Source: Pelomonas margarita (GTDB taxonomy: Bacteria > Pseudomonadota > Gammaproteobacteria > Burkholderiales > Burkholderiaceae_C). Taken from it: DNA of 64,000 nucleotides. A model generated the notes under the pieces. It did not search any database, was not told the DNA's origin, and saw nothing but the letters and a program-made list of their open reading frames with translations. A program made the translations under genes and the position numbers. Where the stretch lies: contig NZ_JBIGHW010000017.1 in NCBI RefSeq assembly GCF_043555875.1, positions 1-64,000 of the forward strand, given 5' to 3'. Shown here piece by piece: positions 7,002 to 15,521 of the stretch (positions are counted from its first letter, which is position 1; every line of letters begins with the position of its first letter).

Positions 7002-8056
7002 GCGGCGTATTGCTTGGAGACCCAATCCTTGTAGGCGCCGCTCTGCACGCGGGCGACCCACTCGGGGTGGTCGAGGTACCACTGCACCGTCTTGCGGATG
7101 CCGGTCTCGAAGGTCTCGGCCGGGCGCCAGCCCAGCTCGCGCTCGATCTTGCGCGCGTCGATGGCGTAGCGGCGGTCGTGGCCCGGGCGGTCCTTCACGT
7201 AGGTGATCAGGCGGGCGTAGGGGCCTTCGGCCGAGGGGCGCAGTTCGTCCAGCAGCGCGCACACCGTCTTGACGATGTCGATGTTGGCCTTCTCGTTCCA
7301 GCCGCCGATGTTGTAGGTCTCGCCCAGCGTGCCGCCGGCCAGCACGGCGCGGATGCCGCTGCAGTGGTCGGTGACGTACAGCCAGTCGCGGATCTGCTGG
7401 CCGTCGCCGTACACGGGCAGCGGCTTGCCGGCCAGCGCGTTGACGATCATCAGCGGGATCAGCTTCTCGGGGAAGTGATAGGGGCCGTAGTTGTTGGAGC
7501 AGTTGGTGGTGACCACCGGCAGGCCGTAGGTGTGGTGCCAGGCGCGCACGAGGTGGTCGCTGGCGGCCTTGCTGGCGCTGTAGGGGCTGTTGGGCTCGTA
7601 GGCGTTGGTCTCGGCGAAGGGCGGGTCGCTGGGCTTGAGCGAGCCGTAGACCTCGTCGGTGGAGACGTGGTGGAAGCGGAAGGCGGCCTTGGCCTCGCCT
7701 TCCAGCGCGCCCCAGTACGCACGCGCGGCTTCCAGCAGCGTGAAGGTGCCGTCGACGTTGGTGCGCATGAAGGCGCCGGGGCCGCTGATGGAGCGGTCGA
7801 CGTGGCTTTCTGCTGCGAAGTGCACGATGGCGCGGGGCTGGTGCGTCGCCAGCAGGCTGTCGATGAGGGCGCGGTCGCAGATGTCGCCCTTGACGAAGGT
7901 GTGGCGCGCGTCGCCGTCCAGGCTGCTGAGGTTTTCGAGGTTGCCGGCGTAGGTCAGCACGTCGAGGTTGACGACGGGTTCGTCGGACTGGCGCAGCCAG
8001 TCGAGCACGAAGTTGCTGCCGATGAAGCCGGCACCGCCGGTGACGAGGATGGTCAT
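6998..8056 (-). CDS. rfbB: dTDP-glucose 4,6-dehydratase
   Basis: A 352-residue extended short-chain dehydrogenase. The NAD-binding GGAGFIGSNF is at residues 7-16, STDEVYG contains the catalytic Asp134-Glu135 pair, and YSASK (Tyr159, Lys163) is the active-site pair. It converts dTDP-glucose to dTDP-4-keto-6-deoxyglucose. The ATG at 8056 (MTILVTGG) is preferred over an in-frame upstream codon at 8083, because the latter would lie inside manC and add nine non-conserved residues; manC ends one base away. The stop TAG is contributed by the flanking palindromic repeat, so the last residues (VSKQYAA) may differ from those of relatives. Confidence 0.95.
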   Translation of the reverse strand: MTILVTGGAGFIGSNFVLDWLRQSDEPVVNLDVLTYAGNLENLSSLDGDARHTFVKGDICDRALIDSLLATHQPRAIVHFAAESHVDRSISGPGAFMRTNVDGTFTLLEAARAYWGALEGEAKAAFRFHHVSTDEVYGSLKPSDPPFAETNAYEPNSPYSASKAASDHLVRAWHHTYGLPVVTTNCSNNYGPYHFPEKLIPLMIVNALAGKPLPVYGDGQQIRDWLYVTDHCSGIRAVLAGGTLGETYNIGGWNEKANIDIVKTVCALLDELRPSAEGPYARLITYVKDRPGHDRRYAIDARKIERELGWRPAETFETGIRKTVQWYLDHPEWVARVQSGAYKDWVSKQYAA

Positions 8057-8057
8057 G

Positions 8058-9503
8058 TCAGGCCCTGCCGTAGGTGTCTTCAAAACGGACGATGTCGTCC
8101 TCGCCCAGATAGGAGCCGGACTGGACTTCGATGATTTCCAGCGGCACCTTGCCCGGGTTGGCCAGGCGGTGGGTCTGGCCCAGCGGGATGTAGGTGGACT
8201 GGTTCTCGGTCAGCAGGATGGTCTTGTCACCGTTGACGATCTCGGCGGTGCCGCTGACGACGATCCAGTGCTCGGCGCGGTGGTGGTGCATCTGCAGGCT
8301 CAGCGAGGCGCCGGGCTTGACCATGATGCGCTTGACCTGGTGGCGCGGGCCGTTGTCGATGCTGTCGTACCAGCCCCAGGGGCGGTGCACCTTGCGGTGC
8401 AGCGATTGCTCGCCGCGCTGCTCGGCGCCCAGGCGGTTGACGATCTGCTTGACCTCCTGGCTGCGGGCGCGGTCGCTGACCAGCACGGCGTCGGCCGTCT
8501 CGACGACGACGATGTCCTTCAGGCCCACGACGCCCACCAGGCGGCTGGTGGCGTGCACCAGCGTGTTCTGGCTGTCGGCGATCAGCGCGTCGCCGACGAA
8601 GGCGTTGCCGGCCTCGTCCTTTTCGGCGACTTGCCAGACGGCTTCCCAGGCGCCGAGGTCGTTCCAGCCGGCGTCCAGCGCGACCATGCGCAGCGGGATG
8701 TCCGTGCCAGGGCAACGCTCCATGACGGCGTAGTCGACGGACTCGCTGGGCACGGCGGCGAACTCGGCCTTGCCCGGGCGCACGAACTTGCCGTCGGTCT
8801 TGCGCGCCGCCCAGGCCGCACGGGTGGCTTCGGCGATGTCGGGGCGGAAGCGCTCCAGCGCGGTCATCCAGACGCTGGCGCGCAGCACGAACATGCCGCT
8901 GTTCCAGTAATAGCCGCCTTCGGCGAGGTACTTCTCGGCGGTGGCGAGGTCGGGCTTCTCAACGAACTGCGCCACAGCCAGGCCGCCGGTGTCGGCGGTG
9001 GTGCGGATGTAGCCGTAGCCGGTCTCGGGCCGGTCAGGCGTGATGCCGAGGATGGTGATGGCGCCTTCGGCGGCGATGCGCACGGCCTGCTGCAGCGCGG
9101 CCGTGAAGGCGGCGCCGTCGGTGACGGTCTGGTCGGCCGGGGTGACGACGAGCACGGGGTCCTGCCCGCCTTCCAGCGCGGCGAGTGCCGCCAGCGTCAG
9201 CGCCGGGGCGGTGTTGCGGCCCAGCGGCTCCAGCAGCACGCTGCCGGGCTCCTGGCGGGTTTCGCGCAGTTGGTCCAGTACGAGGAAGCGATGCTCGTCA
9301 TTGCCGACGATGCAGGGCGGGGCCAGTTCAAGGTCCGGCGCGGCCAGTGCCGCCAGCCGGCGCGCGGCCAGCTGGAACAGGCTCTCGTTGCCCGACAGCA
9401 CGAGGAATTGCTTGGGATAGCCGGCGCGCGACAGCGGCCACAGCCGGGTGCCGGAGCCGCCGGCCATGATGACGGGCAGAACGGGGGTCTTGGAGGTCGA
9501 CAT
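8058..9503 (-). CDS. manC: Mannose-1-phosphate guanylyltransferase / mannose-6-phosphate isomerase
   Basis: A 481-residue two-domain enzyme. The N-terminal half carries the pyrophosphorylase signature GGSGTRLWPLSR (residues 15-26) and the PKQFL that follows. The C-terminal part (about 350-475) is a type II phosphomannose isomerase cupin with HHHRAEHWIVVSGTAEI. It makes GDP-mannose from mannose 1-phosphate and GTP, and can isomerise fructose 6-phosphate to mannose 6-phosphate. The start ATG 9503 gives the usual short leader before the motif; upstream in-frame codons run into galE. It lies between galE (14 bases) and rfbB (1 base), in one operon. Confidence 0.95.
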   Translation of the reverse strand: MSTSKTPVLPVIMAGGSGTRLWPLSRAGYPKQFLVLSGNESLFQLAARRLAALAAPDLELAPPCIVGNDEHRFLVLDQLRETRQEPGSVLLEPLGRNTAPALTLAALAALEGGQDPVLVVTPADQTVTDGAAFTAALQQAVRIAAEGAITILGITPDRPETGYGYIRTTADTGGLAVAQFVEKPDLATAEKYLAEGGYYWNSGMFVLRASVWMTALERFRPDIAEATRAAWAARKTDGKFVRPGKAEFAAVPSESVDYAVMERCPGTDIPLRMVALDAGWNDLGAWEAVWQVAEKDEAGNAFVGDALIADSQNTLVHATSRLVGVVGLKDIVVVETADAVLVSDRARSQEVKQIVNRLGAEQRGEQSLHRKVHRPWGWYDSIDNGPRHQVKRIMVKPGASLSLQMHHHRAEHWIVVSGTAEIVNGDKTILLTENQSTYIPLGQTHRLANPGKVPLEIIEVQSGSYLGEDDIVRFEDTYGRA

Positions 9504-9517
9504 GTTGAGTTCTCGGA

Positions 9518-10531
9518 TCAGTTGAAGCCCTGGGGGTTGTCGTGCTGCCAGCGCCAGCTGTCGGCACACATGCGAGCCAGGTCCAGCTTGGCCTCCCAGC
9601 CAAGCAACTCGCGAGCCAGTGCCGGGTCGGCCCAGCAGGCCGCCACGTCGCCGGGGCGACGCGCGACGATCTCGTAGGGCACCGGGCGGCCGCTGGCGGC
9701 CTCGTAGGCGCGCACCAGGTCCAGCACGCTGTAGCCCTGGCCGGTGCCGAGGTTGACGGTCAGCGAGCCGGGCTGGCCCAGCAGCCGGCGCAGTGCGGCG
9801 ACATGGCCCTCGGCCAGGTCGGTGACGTGGATGTAGTCGCGCACGCCGGTGCCGTCGGGCGTGGGGTAGTCGTTGCCGAACACCGACAGCGCCGCGCGCC
9901 GGCCCACGGCCACCTGGGCCACGTAGGGCATCAGGTTGTTGGGCGTGCCGCGCGGGTCTTCGCCGATGCGGCCGCTTTCATGCGCGCCGACGGGGTTGAA
10001 GTAGCGCAGGCTGGCGGTCTGCCAGGCCGGCTCGGCCGCGCCCAGGTCGCGCAGGATCTGCTCGCCCATCAGCTTTGTGGCGCCGTAGGGGTTGGTGGCG
10101 GAGGTCGGTGCGTCCTCGCGCAGTGGCAGTTGGTCCGGCGAGCCGTACACGGTGGCGCTGGAGCTGAACACGATGCGCATGCAGCCGTGGCGCTTCATGA
10201 CGTCGCAGGTGTTGACCAGGCCGCCGATGTTGTTGCGGTAGTAGGCCAGCGGCTGGCTGACCGACTCACCCACGGCCTTGAAGGCCGCGAAGTGCACGAC
10301 GGCGGCCGGGCGGTGGCGCGCGAAGACGGCGTCCATCTGCGCGGGGTCGCAGACGTCGGCCTGCTCGAACTCGATGGCGGCCGGCGCCAGCTCGGCCAGG
10401 CGCTCCAGCACGCGCGGCGAGCTGTTGGCGAAGTTGTCCACGCCGACGACACGGTAGCCCGCCGCCTGCAGGGCCAGCCAGGTGTGCGAGGCGATGTAGC
10501 CGGCGGCGCCGGTGAGCAGGACGGTCGTCAT
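9518..10531 (-). CDS. galE: UDP-glucose 4-epimerase
   Basis: A 337-residue extended short-chain dehydrogenase with the GalE start LLTGAAGYIASHT (residues 5-17), SSSATVYGSP with the catalytic serine region, NPYGATK (Tyr and Lys of the active site) and the typical VRDYIHVTDLAEGHV. The third position of the glycine motif is alanine (GYIAS instead of GYIGS), which is tolerated in the fold. It interconverts UDP-glucose and UDP-galactose for polysaccharide synthesis. It starts nine bases after the barrel gene and ends 14 bases before manC. Confidence 0.92.
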   Translation of the reverse strand: MTTVLLTGAAGYIASHTWLALQAAGYRVVGVDNFANSSPRVLERLAELAPAAIEFEQADVCDPAQMDAVFARHRPAAVVHFAAFKAVGESVSQPLAYYRNNIGGLVNTCDVMKRHGCMRIVFSSSATVYGSPDQLPLREDAPTSATNPYGATKLMGEQILRDLGAAEPAWQTASLRYFNPVGAHESGRIGEDPRGTPNNLMPYVAQVAVGRRAALSVFGNDYPTPDGTGVRDYIHVTDLAEGHVAALRRLLGQPGSLTVNLGTGQGYSVLDLVRAYEAASGRPVPYEIVARRPGDVAACWADPALARELLGWEAKLDLARMCADSWRWQHDNPQGFN

Positions 10532-10540
10532 GGGGTGGAG

Positions 10541-11797
10541 TCAGTAGAAGATGGCCTGGCCGGTGCAGCCGTAGCTGTTGGCGCTGAAGATGTATTCCGC
10601 CACGCTGCTGTCGCGCGCGACATGGTCTGCCTGGCAGCTCAGGTTGAAGCTGCGCGAGAAAGCCCAGCGCAGGCCGAGGTTGTAGGCCTTGGTGTCGTCC
10701 AGCGTGTCGACGATGGCAGCGCCCGAATCGCTGCTGCGCCGCGAGCTGTTGTTGCTGGCCCGGGCGCTGAGGCTGAGCTTGGCGGTCAGCGCGTAGCTGC
10801 CGCCGAGCTGCCAGCTGGTGTAGACGCGGTTCAGGTCACCGGTGCGGACGGTGCTCTCCTGGCCGGTATCGCGCGCGTACTGCAGGTTGAGCTGCAGCTT
10901 GGCCGTGGGTTGCCAGGCCAGGCCCACGGAGCCGGTGGTGCCGCTGAAATCGCGCAGCTGGTCCAGGCTGTTGCTGGTCTTGCTGCGGCTGATGCGGGTG
11001 TTCAGGCTGCTGCGGCCGCCGAGCGCCCAGCGGGTCGTGAAATCGATGTCGTCGCGCGTGTAGTCGTTGCGCGCGGTGACGGCCACGGGCCGCAGCGTGG
11101 TCGGATCCAGCGCGAACTGGCCGGTCGGGTAATGCGGGTTGTGGCCCTTGGTGCGCCGCCCCACCAGGCCCAGCCGCACGTTGCCGGCCGGCGTCGCGTA
11201 GGCGCCCAGCGAGCCGGCGTTCTGGCGGTAGACGTAGCGGCTGTATTCCTCGGCGCTGAAGTCGCGCTGGCGCTGCGTGAGGCCGGCCTCCAGCGAGTAG
11301 CGCGTGCCGACGCCCAGGCGGGCCAGGGCCTGGTATTCGTCGTTGCTCTCGATGTTCTTCTTGAAGATCTGCGTCGTGCCGTCGCCGCGGTTGAAGTCGG
11401 CCATGGAGCGGTCGGACTTGGCGCTCAGCGTGCCCGACAGGTTGCCCACGGTCTCCCAGTTCAGTGCGCCGCGCAGGCTGTGCGAGCGGTAGTTCAGCTC
11501 GCGGTTGTCGCTGTAGCGGTTGTTTTGCAGCGCGCCGTCCAGCGTCAGGTGCTGGCGGCCCAGCCGCGTGTCGAGGCCGCCCAGCAGGCCGGCGCTCATC
11601 ACCGTGTCGCTGTTGGGGGCGTTGGCCTGGCGGTAGACATTGGACAGGTGCGACACGCCCAGCGAGCCGCCCGCGTAGAACGGGACGGCGTCGTCGGTCT
11701 GGGCATGGGCGCCCGGCAGCGCGGCCGCCAGGGCTGCTGCGAGGACGAGGCGGGCCGGGCGTGCCCGGCGCAGGGCGCGAAGAGGTTCAGTAGGCAT
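10541..11797 (-). CDS. EpsL-like outer-membrane beta-barrel of an exopolysaccharide system
   Basis: A 418-residue protein with a clear signal peptide: a basic start (RALRRARPAR), a hydrophobic alanine/leucine core and cleavage after AHA at about residue 32. The mature part is rich in alternating polar and hydrophobic strands with many Arg, Tyr, Asn and Ser. It ends in an aromatic residue (CTGQAIFY), the hallmark of an outer-membrane barrel recognised by the BAM machinery. Barrels of this kind (EpsL family) occur in exopolysaccharide operons linked to sugar transferases like the one just upstream, and probably help polymer export. The ATG at 11797 overlaps the upstream gene by 11 bases; a TTG at 11806 is a less likely start. 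The specific family name is my inference. Confidence 0.72.
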   Translation of the reverse strand: MPTEPLRALRRARPARLVLAAALAAALPGAHAQTDDAVPFYAGGSLGVSHLSNVYRQANAPNSDTVMSAGLLGGLDTRLGRQHLTLDGALQNNRYSDNRELNYRSHSLRGALNWETVGNLSGTLSAKSDRSMADFNRGDGTTQIFKKNIESNDEYQALARLGVGTRYSLEAGLTQRQRDFSAEEYSRYVYRQNAGSLGAYATPAGNVRLGLVGRRTKGHNPHYPTGQFALDPTTLRPVAVTARNDYTRDDIDFTTRWALGGRSSLNTRISRSKTSNSLDQLRDFSGTTGSVGLAWQPTAKLQLNLQYARDTGQESTVRTGDLNRVYTSWQLGGSYALTAKLSLSARASNNSSRRSSDSGAAIVDTLDDTKAYNLGLRWAFSRSFNLSCQADHVARDSSVAEYIFSANSYGCTGQAIFY

Positions 11798-13175
11798 GTC
11801 GATCAAACACCACCAGCCGCACGGTGCGCAGGATGATCTGCAGGTCCAGTGCCAGCGACCAGTTGCGCAGGTATTCCAGGTCGTATTCGACGCGGGCCAC
11901 CATCTTGTCGATGGTGTCGGTCTCGCCCCGCAGCCCGTTCACCTGGGCCCAGCCGGTGATGCCCGGCTTGACCTTGTGGCGCACCATGTAGGCCTTGATG
12001 AGCTTGCGGTATTCCTCGTTGTGGGCCACGGCGTGCGGGCGCGGGCCCACGATGCTCATGCGGCCCTGCAACACGTTGATGAACTGCGGCAGTTCGTCCA
12101 GCGAGGTCTTGCGGATGAAGGCGCCGAATCGCGTGATGCGGGAGTCGCCCTTGGTGGCCTGCTTGACGACGGCGCCGTTGTCCTGCGTGCGCATGGAGCG
12201 GAACTTGTAGACGATGATTTCCTCGCCATCCAGGCCGTTGCGGCGCTGTTTGAAGATGACGGGCCCGGGCGAACTGAGCTTCACGCCAATGGCCAGCGCC
12301 AGCAGGATGGGCGAGATCAGCACCAGGATGACGGACGCCAGCAGGATGTCGCTGATGCGCTTGACCAGCCGGTTGGTGCCGGTGAACGGGGTTTCGCAGA
12401 TGCCGACGACGGGCACGCCGTTCATGTCCTGCAGCCGGCCCTGGATGATGCTGATGCCGAACACGTCGGGCACGAAGAACAGCGAGGCCGTGGTGCCCTG
12501 CACCTGCTCCAGCAGCTCCACGATGCGTGGCTGCGAGCCCAGCGGCAGCGTGATGTAGACCTCGCGCACGCCTTTCTCGCGGACGAATTCGCTGAGCCGG
12601 TTCAGCGGCCCCAGCAGCTCGCCGCCGGCGTCGGGGTGCAGGCGATCGCGGTTGCGGTCGTCAAAGTAGCCCAGGCAGACAACGCCCTGCGAGTCACGCA
12701 GCGCCCGCGCCACCTTGTGGCCCAGCGGGCCCGCACCGACGATGACGGCGGTGCGCCGCGCGGACGGGTCGCTGCCGCGCCAGCGCTGCACGCGCCGGCC
12801 GACCTCGATGGCGACGATCTGCAAGGGCGGCGTGAGCGCCGCCCACCAGGCCAGCACCTCGGTCTCGAAGTAATGCAGGCTGTTGGTCGCGTAGCCGCAC
12901 AGCAGCAGGATGCCCAGCAGCACCAGCCACGACGACACCACATCCACGATGGCGCTGGCCGGGTGGTCGTTGAAGCGGTTGCGGCCCGGGAAGGTCAGCG
13001 CGAACACCAGCAGACACAGCGTGAGGGTGGGGCGCAGCACCGGCTCGTCGAAGTGGCCGTTCACGAGCAGGAACGTCAACACGATGATGCCCGGCTCAAG
13101 AAAGGCGGCCACCAGCGACTCAACCGATTGCGGGGCGCTGTAGAACGTTCTCTTGTAGCTTCTGTCCTCGAACAT
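11787..13175 (-). CDS. Undecaprenyl-phosphate sugar phosphotransferase (initiating glycosyltransferase)
   Basis: A 462-residue membrane protein of the WcaJ/EpsB type. Four or so hydrophobic segments lie in residues 25-130, then a nucleotide-binding-like domain (VIVGAGPLGHKVARAL), another hydrophobic segment (LLASVILVLISPILLALAI) and the bacterial sugar transferase domain with YKFRSMRTQ and a DELPQFINVLQGRMSIVGP block. The family moves a sugar 1-phosphate (usually glucose) from a UDP-sugar to undecaprenyl phosphate, starting the repeat unit at the inner membrane. It is the first gene of the minus-strand exopolysaccharide run and is divergent from ubiJ, with a 127-base shared upstream region. 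Confidence 0.92.
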   Translation of the reverse strand: MFEDRSYKRTFYSAPQSVESLVAAFLEPGIIVLTFLLVNGHFDEPVLRPTLTLCLLVFALTFPGRNRFNDHPASAIVDVVSSWLVLLGILLLCGYATNSLHYFETEVLAWWAALTPPLQIVAIEVGRRVQRWRGSDPSARRTAVIVGAGPLGHKVARALRDSQGVVCLGYFDDRNRDRLHPDAGGELLGPLNRLSEFVREKGVREVYITLPLGSQPRIVELLEQVQGTTASLFFVPDVFGISIIQGRLQDMNGVPVVGICETPFTGTNRLVKRISDILLASVILVLISPILLALAIGVKLSSPGPVIFKQRRNGLDGEEIIVYKFRSMRTQDNGAVVKQATKGDSRITRFGAFIRKTSLDELPQFINVLQGRMSIVGPRPHAVAHNEEYRKLIKAYMVRHKVKPGITGWAQVNGLRGETDTIDKMVARVEYDLEYLRNWSLALDLQIILRTVRLVVFDRHAY

Positions 13176-13302
13176 CGTGTTCCGGTGTTGGTCTGACGTG
13201 ACTAGGGGCTTGCAAAAAGCGATCCGGGATTCTCCCCTAACAATTTTGACAACCGTTCCAGGGCCGTCCCCTGTTCAGGGTCCGCTGCCTACAATCTTGC
13301 GC

Positions 13303-13839
13303 ATGCCCTCTCCCTGGCCCTTGCCCTCCCTGTCGCCACTGCTGATGCCGGCCCTCCAGGACCGCCTCGTGCTGTTGATCAACCATGTGGTGTCACGCGA
13401 GCCCATCGCCGCGCAGCGGCTGCGGCCATTGGCCGGGCGGGGCCTGGTGGTGACGCTGTCGGGCTGGCCATCCGTGCTGCCGGCGGCGCCGGACCTGATG
13501 CTGGGCGTCACGCCCGCCGGCCTGTTCGAGCGGCTTGATGCGCCGCCCGCAGGGCAGGGCGGTCTGCGCATCGAGATCGACGCTTCCAATCCGGCGAAGC
13601 TTGCCTTGGGGGCGCTCAGCGGCGAGGCTCCACGCGTCAGCGTGCAGGGCGACGCTGCCTTTGCCGGCGAGATGCACTGGTTGATGGACAACCTGCGCTG
13701 GGACATCGAGGACGACCTGGCCGGCATCGTCGGTCCCTTGCCGGCCCGGCAGCTGGGCCAGTTCGGCCGGGCGCTGCGGCGCACGCTGTCCGGCGTGGCC
13801 GGGCGGTTCGCCCCCAAGACGGCCGGTAGCGGCGCATGA
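13303..13839 (+). CDS. ubiJ: Ubiquinone biosynthesis accessory factor UbiJ (SCP2 domain)
   Basis: A 178-residue protein with a sterol-carrier-like (SCP2) fold. The N-terminal LINHVVSREPIAAQRLRPLAG is the usual UbiJ start region, followed by a lipid-binding beta region and the C-terminal MHWLMDNLRWDIEDDLAGIVG, which is strongly conserved in the family. UbiJ binds ubiquinone intermediates and scaffolds the soluble Ubi complex. The frame is open to 13177, but ATG 13303 is preferred because the upstream codons are not conserved and run into the divergent promoter region. Its stop overlaps the ubiB start (ATGA), so the two are translationally coupled. A TACAAT at 13290 could be a -10 element, but no matching -35 is evident. 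Confidence 0.85.
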   Translation: MPSPWPLPSLSPLLMPALQDRLVLLINHVVSREPIAAQRLRPLAGRGLVVTLSGWPSVLPAAPDLMLGVTPAGLFERLDAPPAGQGGLRIEIDASNPAKLALGALSGEAPRVSVQGDAAFAGEMHWLMDNLRWDIEDDLAGIVGPLPARQLGQFGRALRRTLSGVAGRFAPKTAGSGA

Positions 13840-15398
13840 GGTTTGTCTCCCGGCTGCTGGTCATCCTGTGGACGATCTGGCGCTTCGGCCTCGATGACCT
13901 GGCCCTGTCGGGCCTGCAGCGCCGCCGCTTCCAACTGCTGAGGCGCGCCACCCGTCTGGGCCGGCGCTGGCAGGAGCCGCGCGGCGTGCGTCTGCGCCTC
14001 GCCTTGGAGCGCCTGGGCCCCATTTTTGTGAAGTTCGGTCAGGTGCTGTCCACGCGGCGCGACCTGCTGCCGCCGGATGTGTCGCTGGAGTTGGCCAAGC
14101 TGCAGGACCGCGTGCCGCCGTTCCCGGCGGCCCAGTCGCGAGAGCTGGTGGAGCGGGCTTTCGGCCGGCCGCTGACCGAGCTGTTCGCCAGCTTCGACGC
14201 CGAGCCGGTGGCCAGTGCCAGCATCGCGCAGGTGCATTTCGCCACGCTCAAGGACGGCCGCGAGGTGGCCGTCAAGGTGCTGCGGCCGGGCATGCTGGAC
14301 ATCATCGACGACGACCTGGCGCTGATGCGCCGGCTGGCGGTGTGGATCGAGCGCTTCTCGGCCGACGGCCGCCGGCTCAAGCCGCGCGAGGTGGTCGCCG
14401 AGTTCGACATGTACCTGCATGACGAGCTCGACCTGGTGCGCGAGGCGGCCAACGCGGCGCAGCTGCGCCGCAACATGGATGGCCTGGGCCTCGTCATGGT
14501 GCCGGAGATGCACTGGGACCTGTGCAGCCCGGAGGTCATCGTCATGGAGCGCATGAAGGGCGTGCCCATCTCGCAGCGCGCCGCGCTGGACGCCGCCGGC
14601 ATCGACATCAAGAAGCTGGCCCGCGATGGCGTGACCATCTTCTTCACGCAGGTGTTCCGCGACGGCTTCTTCCACGCCGACATGCACCCCGGCAACATTC
14701 AGGTGAGCCTGGCGCCCGAGACCTTCGGCCGCTATATCGCGCTGGACTTCGGCATCATCGGCACGCTGACCGAGGTGGACAAGGACTACCTGGCGCAGAA
14801 CTTCATCGCCTTCTTCCAGCGCGACTACAAGCGCGTGGCCGAGTTGCACATCGCGTCGGGCTGGGTGCCGTCCGAGACGCGGGTGGATGCGCTGGAAAGC
14901 GCCGTGCGGGCCGTGTGCGAGCCGCACTTTGACCGGCCGCTGAAGGACATCTCGCTGGGCCAGGTGCTGATGCGGTTGTTCCAGACCTCGCGTCGCTTCA
15001 ATGTCGAGATCCAGCCGCAACTGGTGCTGCTGCAGAAGACGCTGCTCAATGTCGAAGGCCTGGGCCGCGAGCTGGATCCCGAGCTGGACCTGTGGGCCAC
15101 GGCCAAGCCCTTCCTGGAGCGCTGGATGAACGAGCAGGTCGGCTGGCCGGCGTTCCAGGCGCAGCTGATGAAGGAGGCGCCGCGCTTCGCGCAGCTGGTG
15201 CCGCAGATGCCGCGCCTGCTGCACGACGCGCTGAAGCAGCAGGCCCGGGGGCAGGGCGATGCCGAGCTGAAGGCGCTGGTGCGCGAGCTGCGCAGCACCA
15301 ACCGGCTGCTGTCGGGGCTGCTGTGGGGGGCGGTGGGCTTTTCGCTTGGCATCGGCCTTGCGTGGCTGGCCCTGCGCTTTTTGGACCTGGGCTTGTAG
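13836..15398 (+). CDS. ubiB: UbiB, ABC1/ADCK-family atypical kinase for ubiquinone synthesis
   Basis: A 520-residue protein with the family's KxGQ motif (FVKFGQVLSTRRDLLP), the alanine-rich loop with ASIAQVH, the lysine in VAVKVLRPG, the catalytic DGFFHADMHPGNI and the metal-binding ALDFGIIG. The C-terminus has one or two hydrophobic helices (LLSGLLWGAVGFSLGIGLAWLAL) that anchor it in the inner membrane. UbiB is an ATPase thought to extract membrane-buried ubiquinone precursors for the Ubi complex. It overlaps ubiJ by four bases. The stop codon TAG (15396-15398) is the GTAG edge of a palindromic repeat that abuts the gene. Confidence 0.94.
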   Translation: MRFVSRLLVILWTIWRFGLDDLALSGLQRRRFQLLRRATRLGRRWQEPRGVRLRLALERLGPIFVKFGQVLSTRRDLLPPDVSLELAKLQDRVPPFPAAQSRELVERAFGRPLTELFASFDAEPVASASIAQVHFATLKDGREVAVKVLRPGMLDIIDDDLALMRRLAVWIERFSADGRRLKPREVVAEFDMYLHDELDLVREAANAAQLRRNMDGLGLVMVPEMHWDLCSPEVIVMERMKGVPISQRAALDAAGIDIKKLARDGVTIFFTQVFRDGFFHADMHPGNIQVSLAPETFGRYIALDFGIIGTLTEVDKDYLAQNFIAFFQRDYKRVAELHIASGWVPSETRVDALESAVRAVCEPHFDRPLKDISLGQVLMRLFQTSRRFNVEIQPQLVLLQKTLLNVEGLGRELDPELDLWATAKPFLERWMNEQVGWPAFQAQLMKEAPRFAQLVPQMPRLLHDALKQQARGQGDAELKALVRELRSTNRLLSGLLWGAVGFSLGIGLAWLALRFLDLGL

Positions 15399-15470
15399 GG
15401 CGGGTCACGACCCGCCGCTTGCTGGGAGCAAGGCTGCTTCCACCCAACGGCGGGTCGCGACCCGCCCTAC
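15395..15470. repeat. GGCGGGTC..GACCCGCC element after ubiB
   Basis: A 76-base element bounded by GTAGGG (15395) and CCCTAC (15470), with GGCGGGTCACGACCCGCC and GGCGGGTCGCGACCCGCC at its two ends and an unrelated centre. It overlaps the last codon of ubiB and ends 52 bases before the next gene. As RNA it would form strong hairpins and may act as a 3' end of the ubiJ-ubiB mRNA. Confidence 0.9.
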
Positions 15471-15521
15471 GCGCCGCCATAATTCCCGCCAAATTTTCTG
15501 GCCCCACCCGTTCTCACGCCC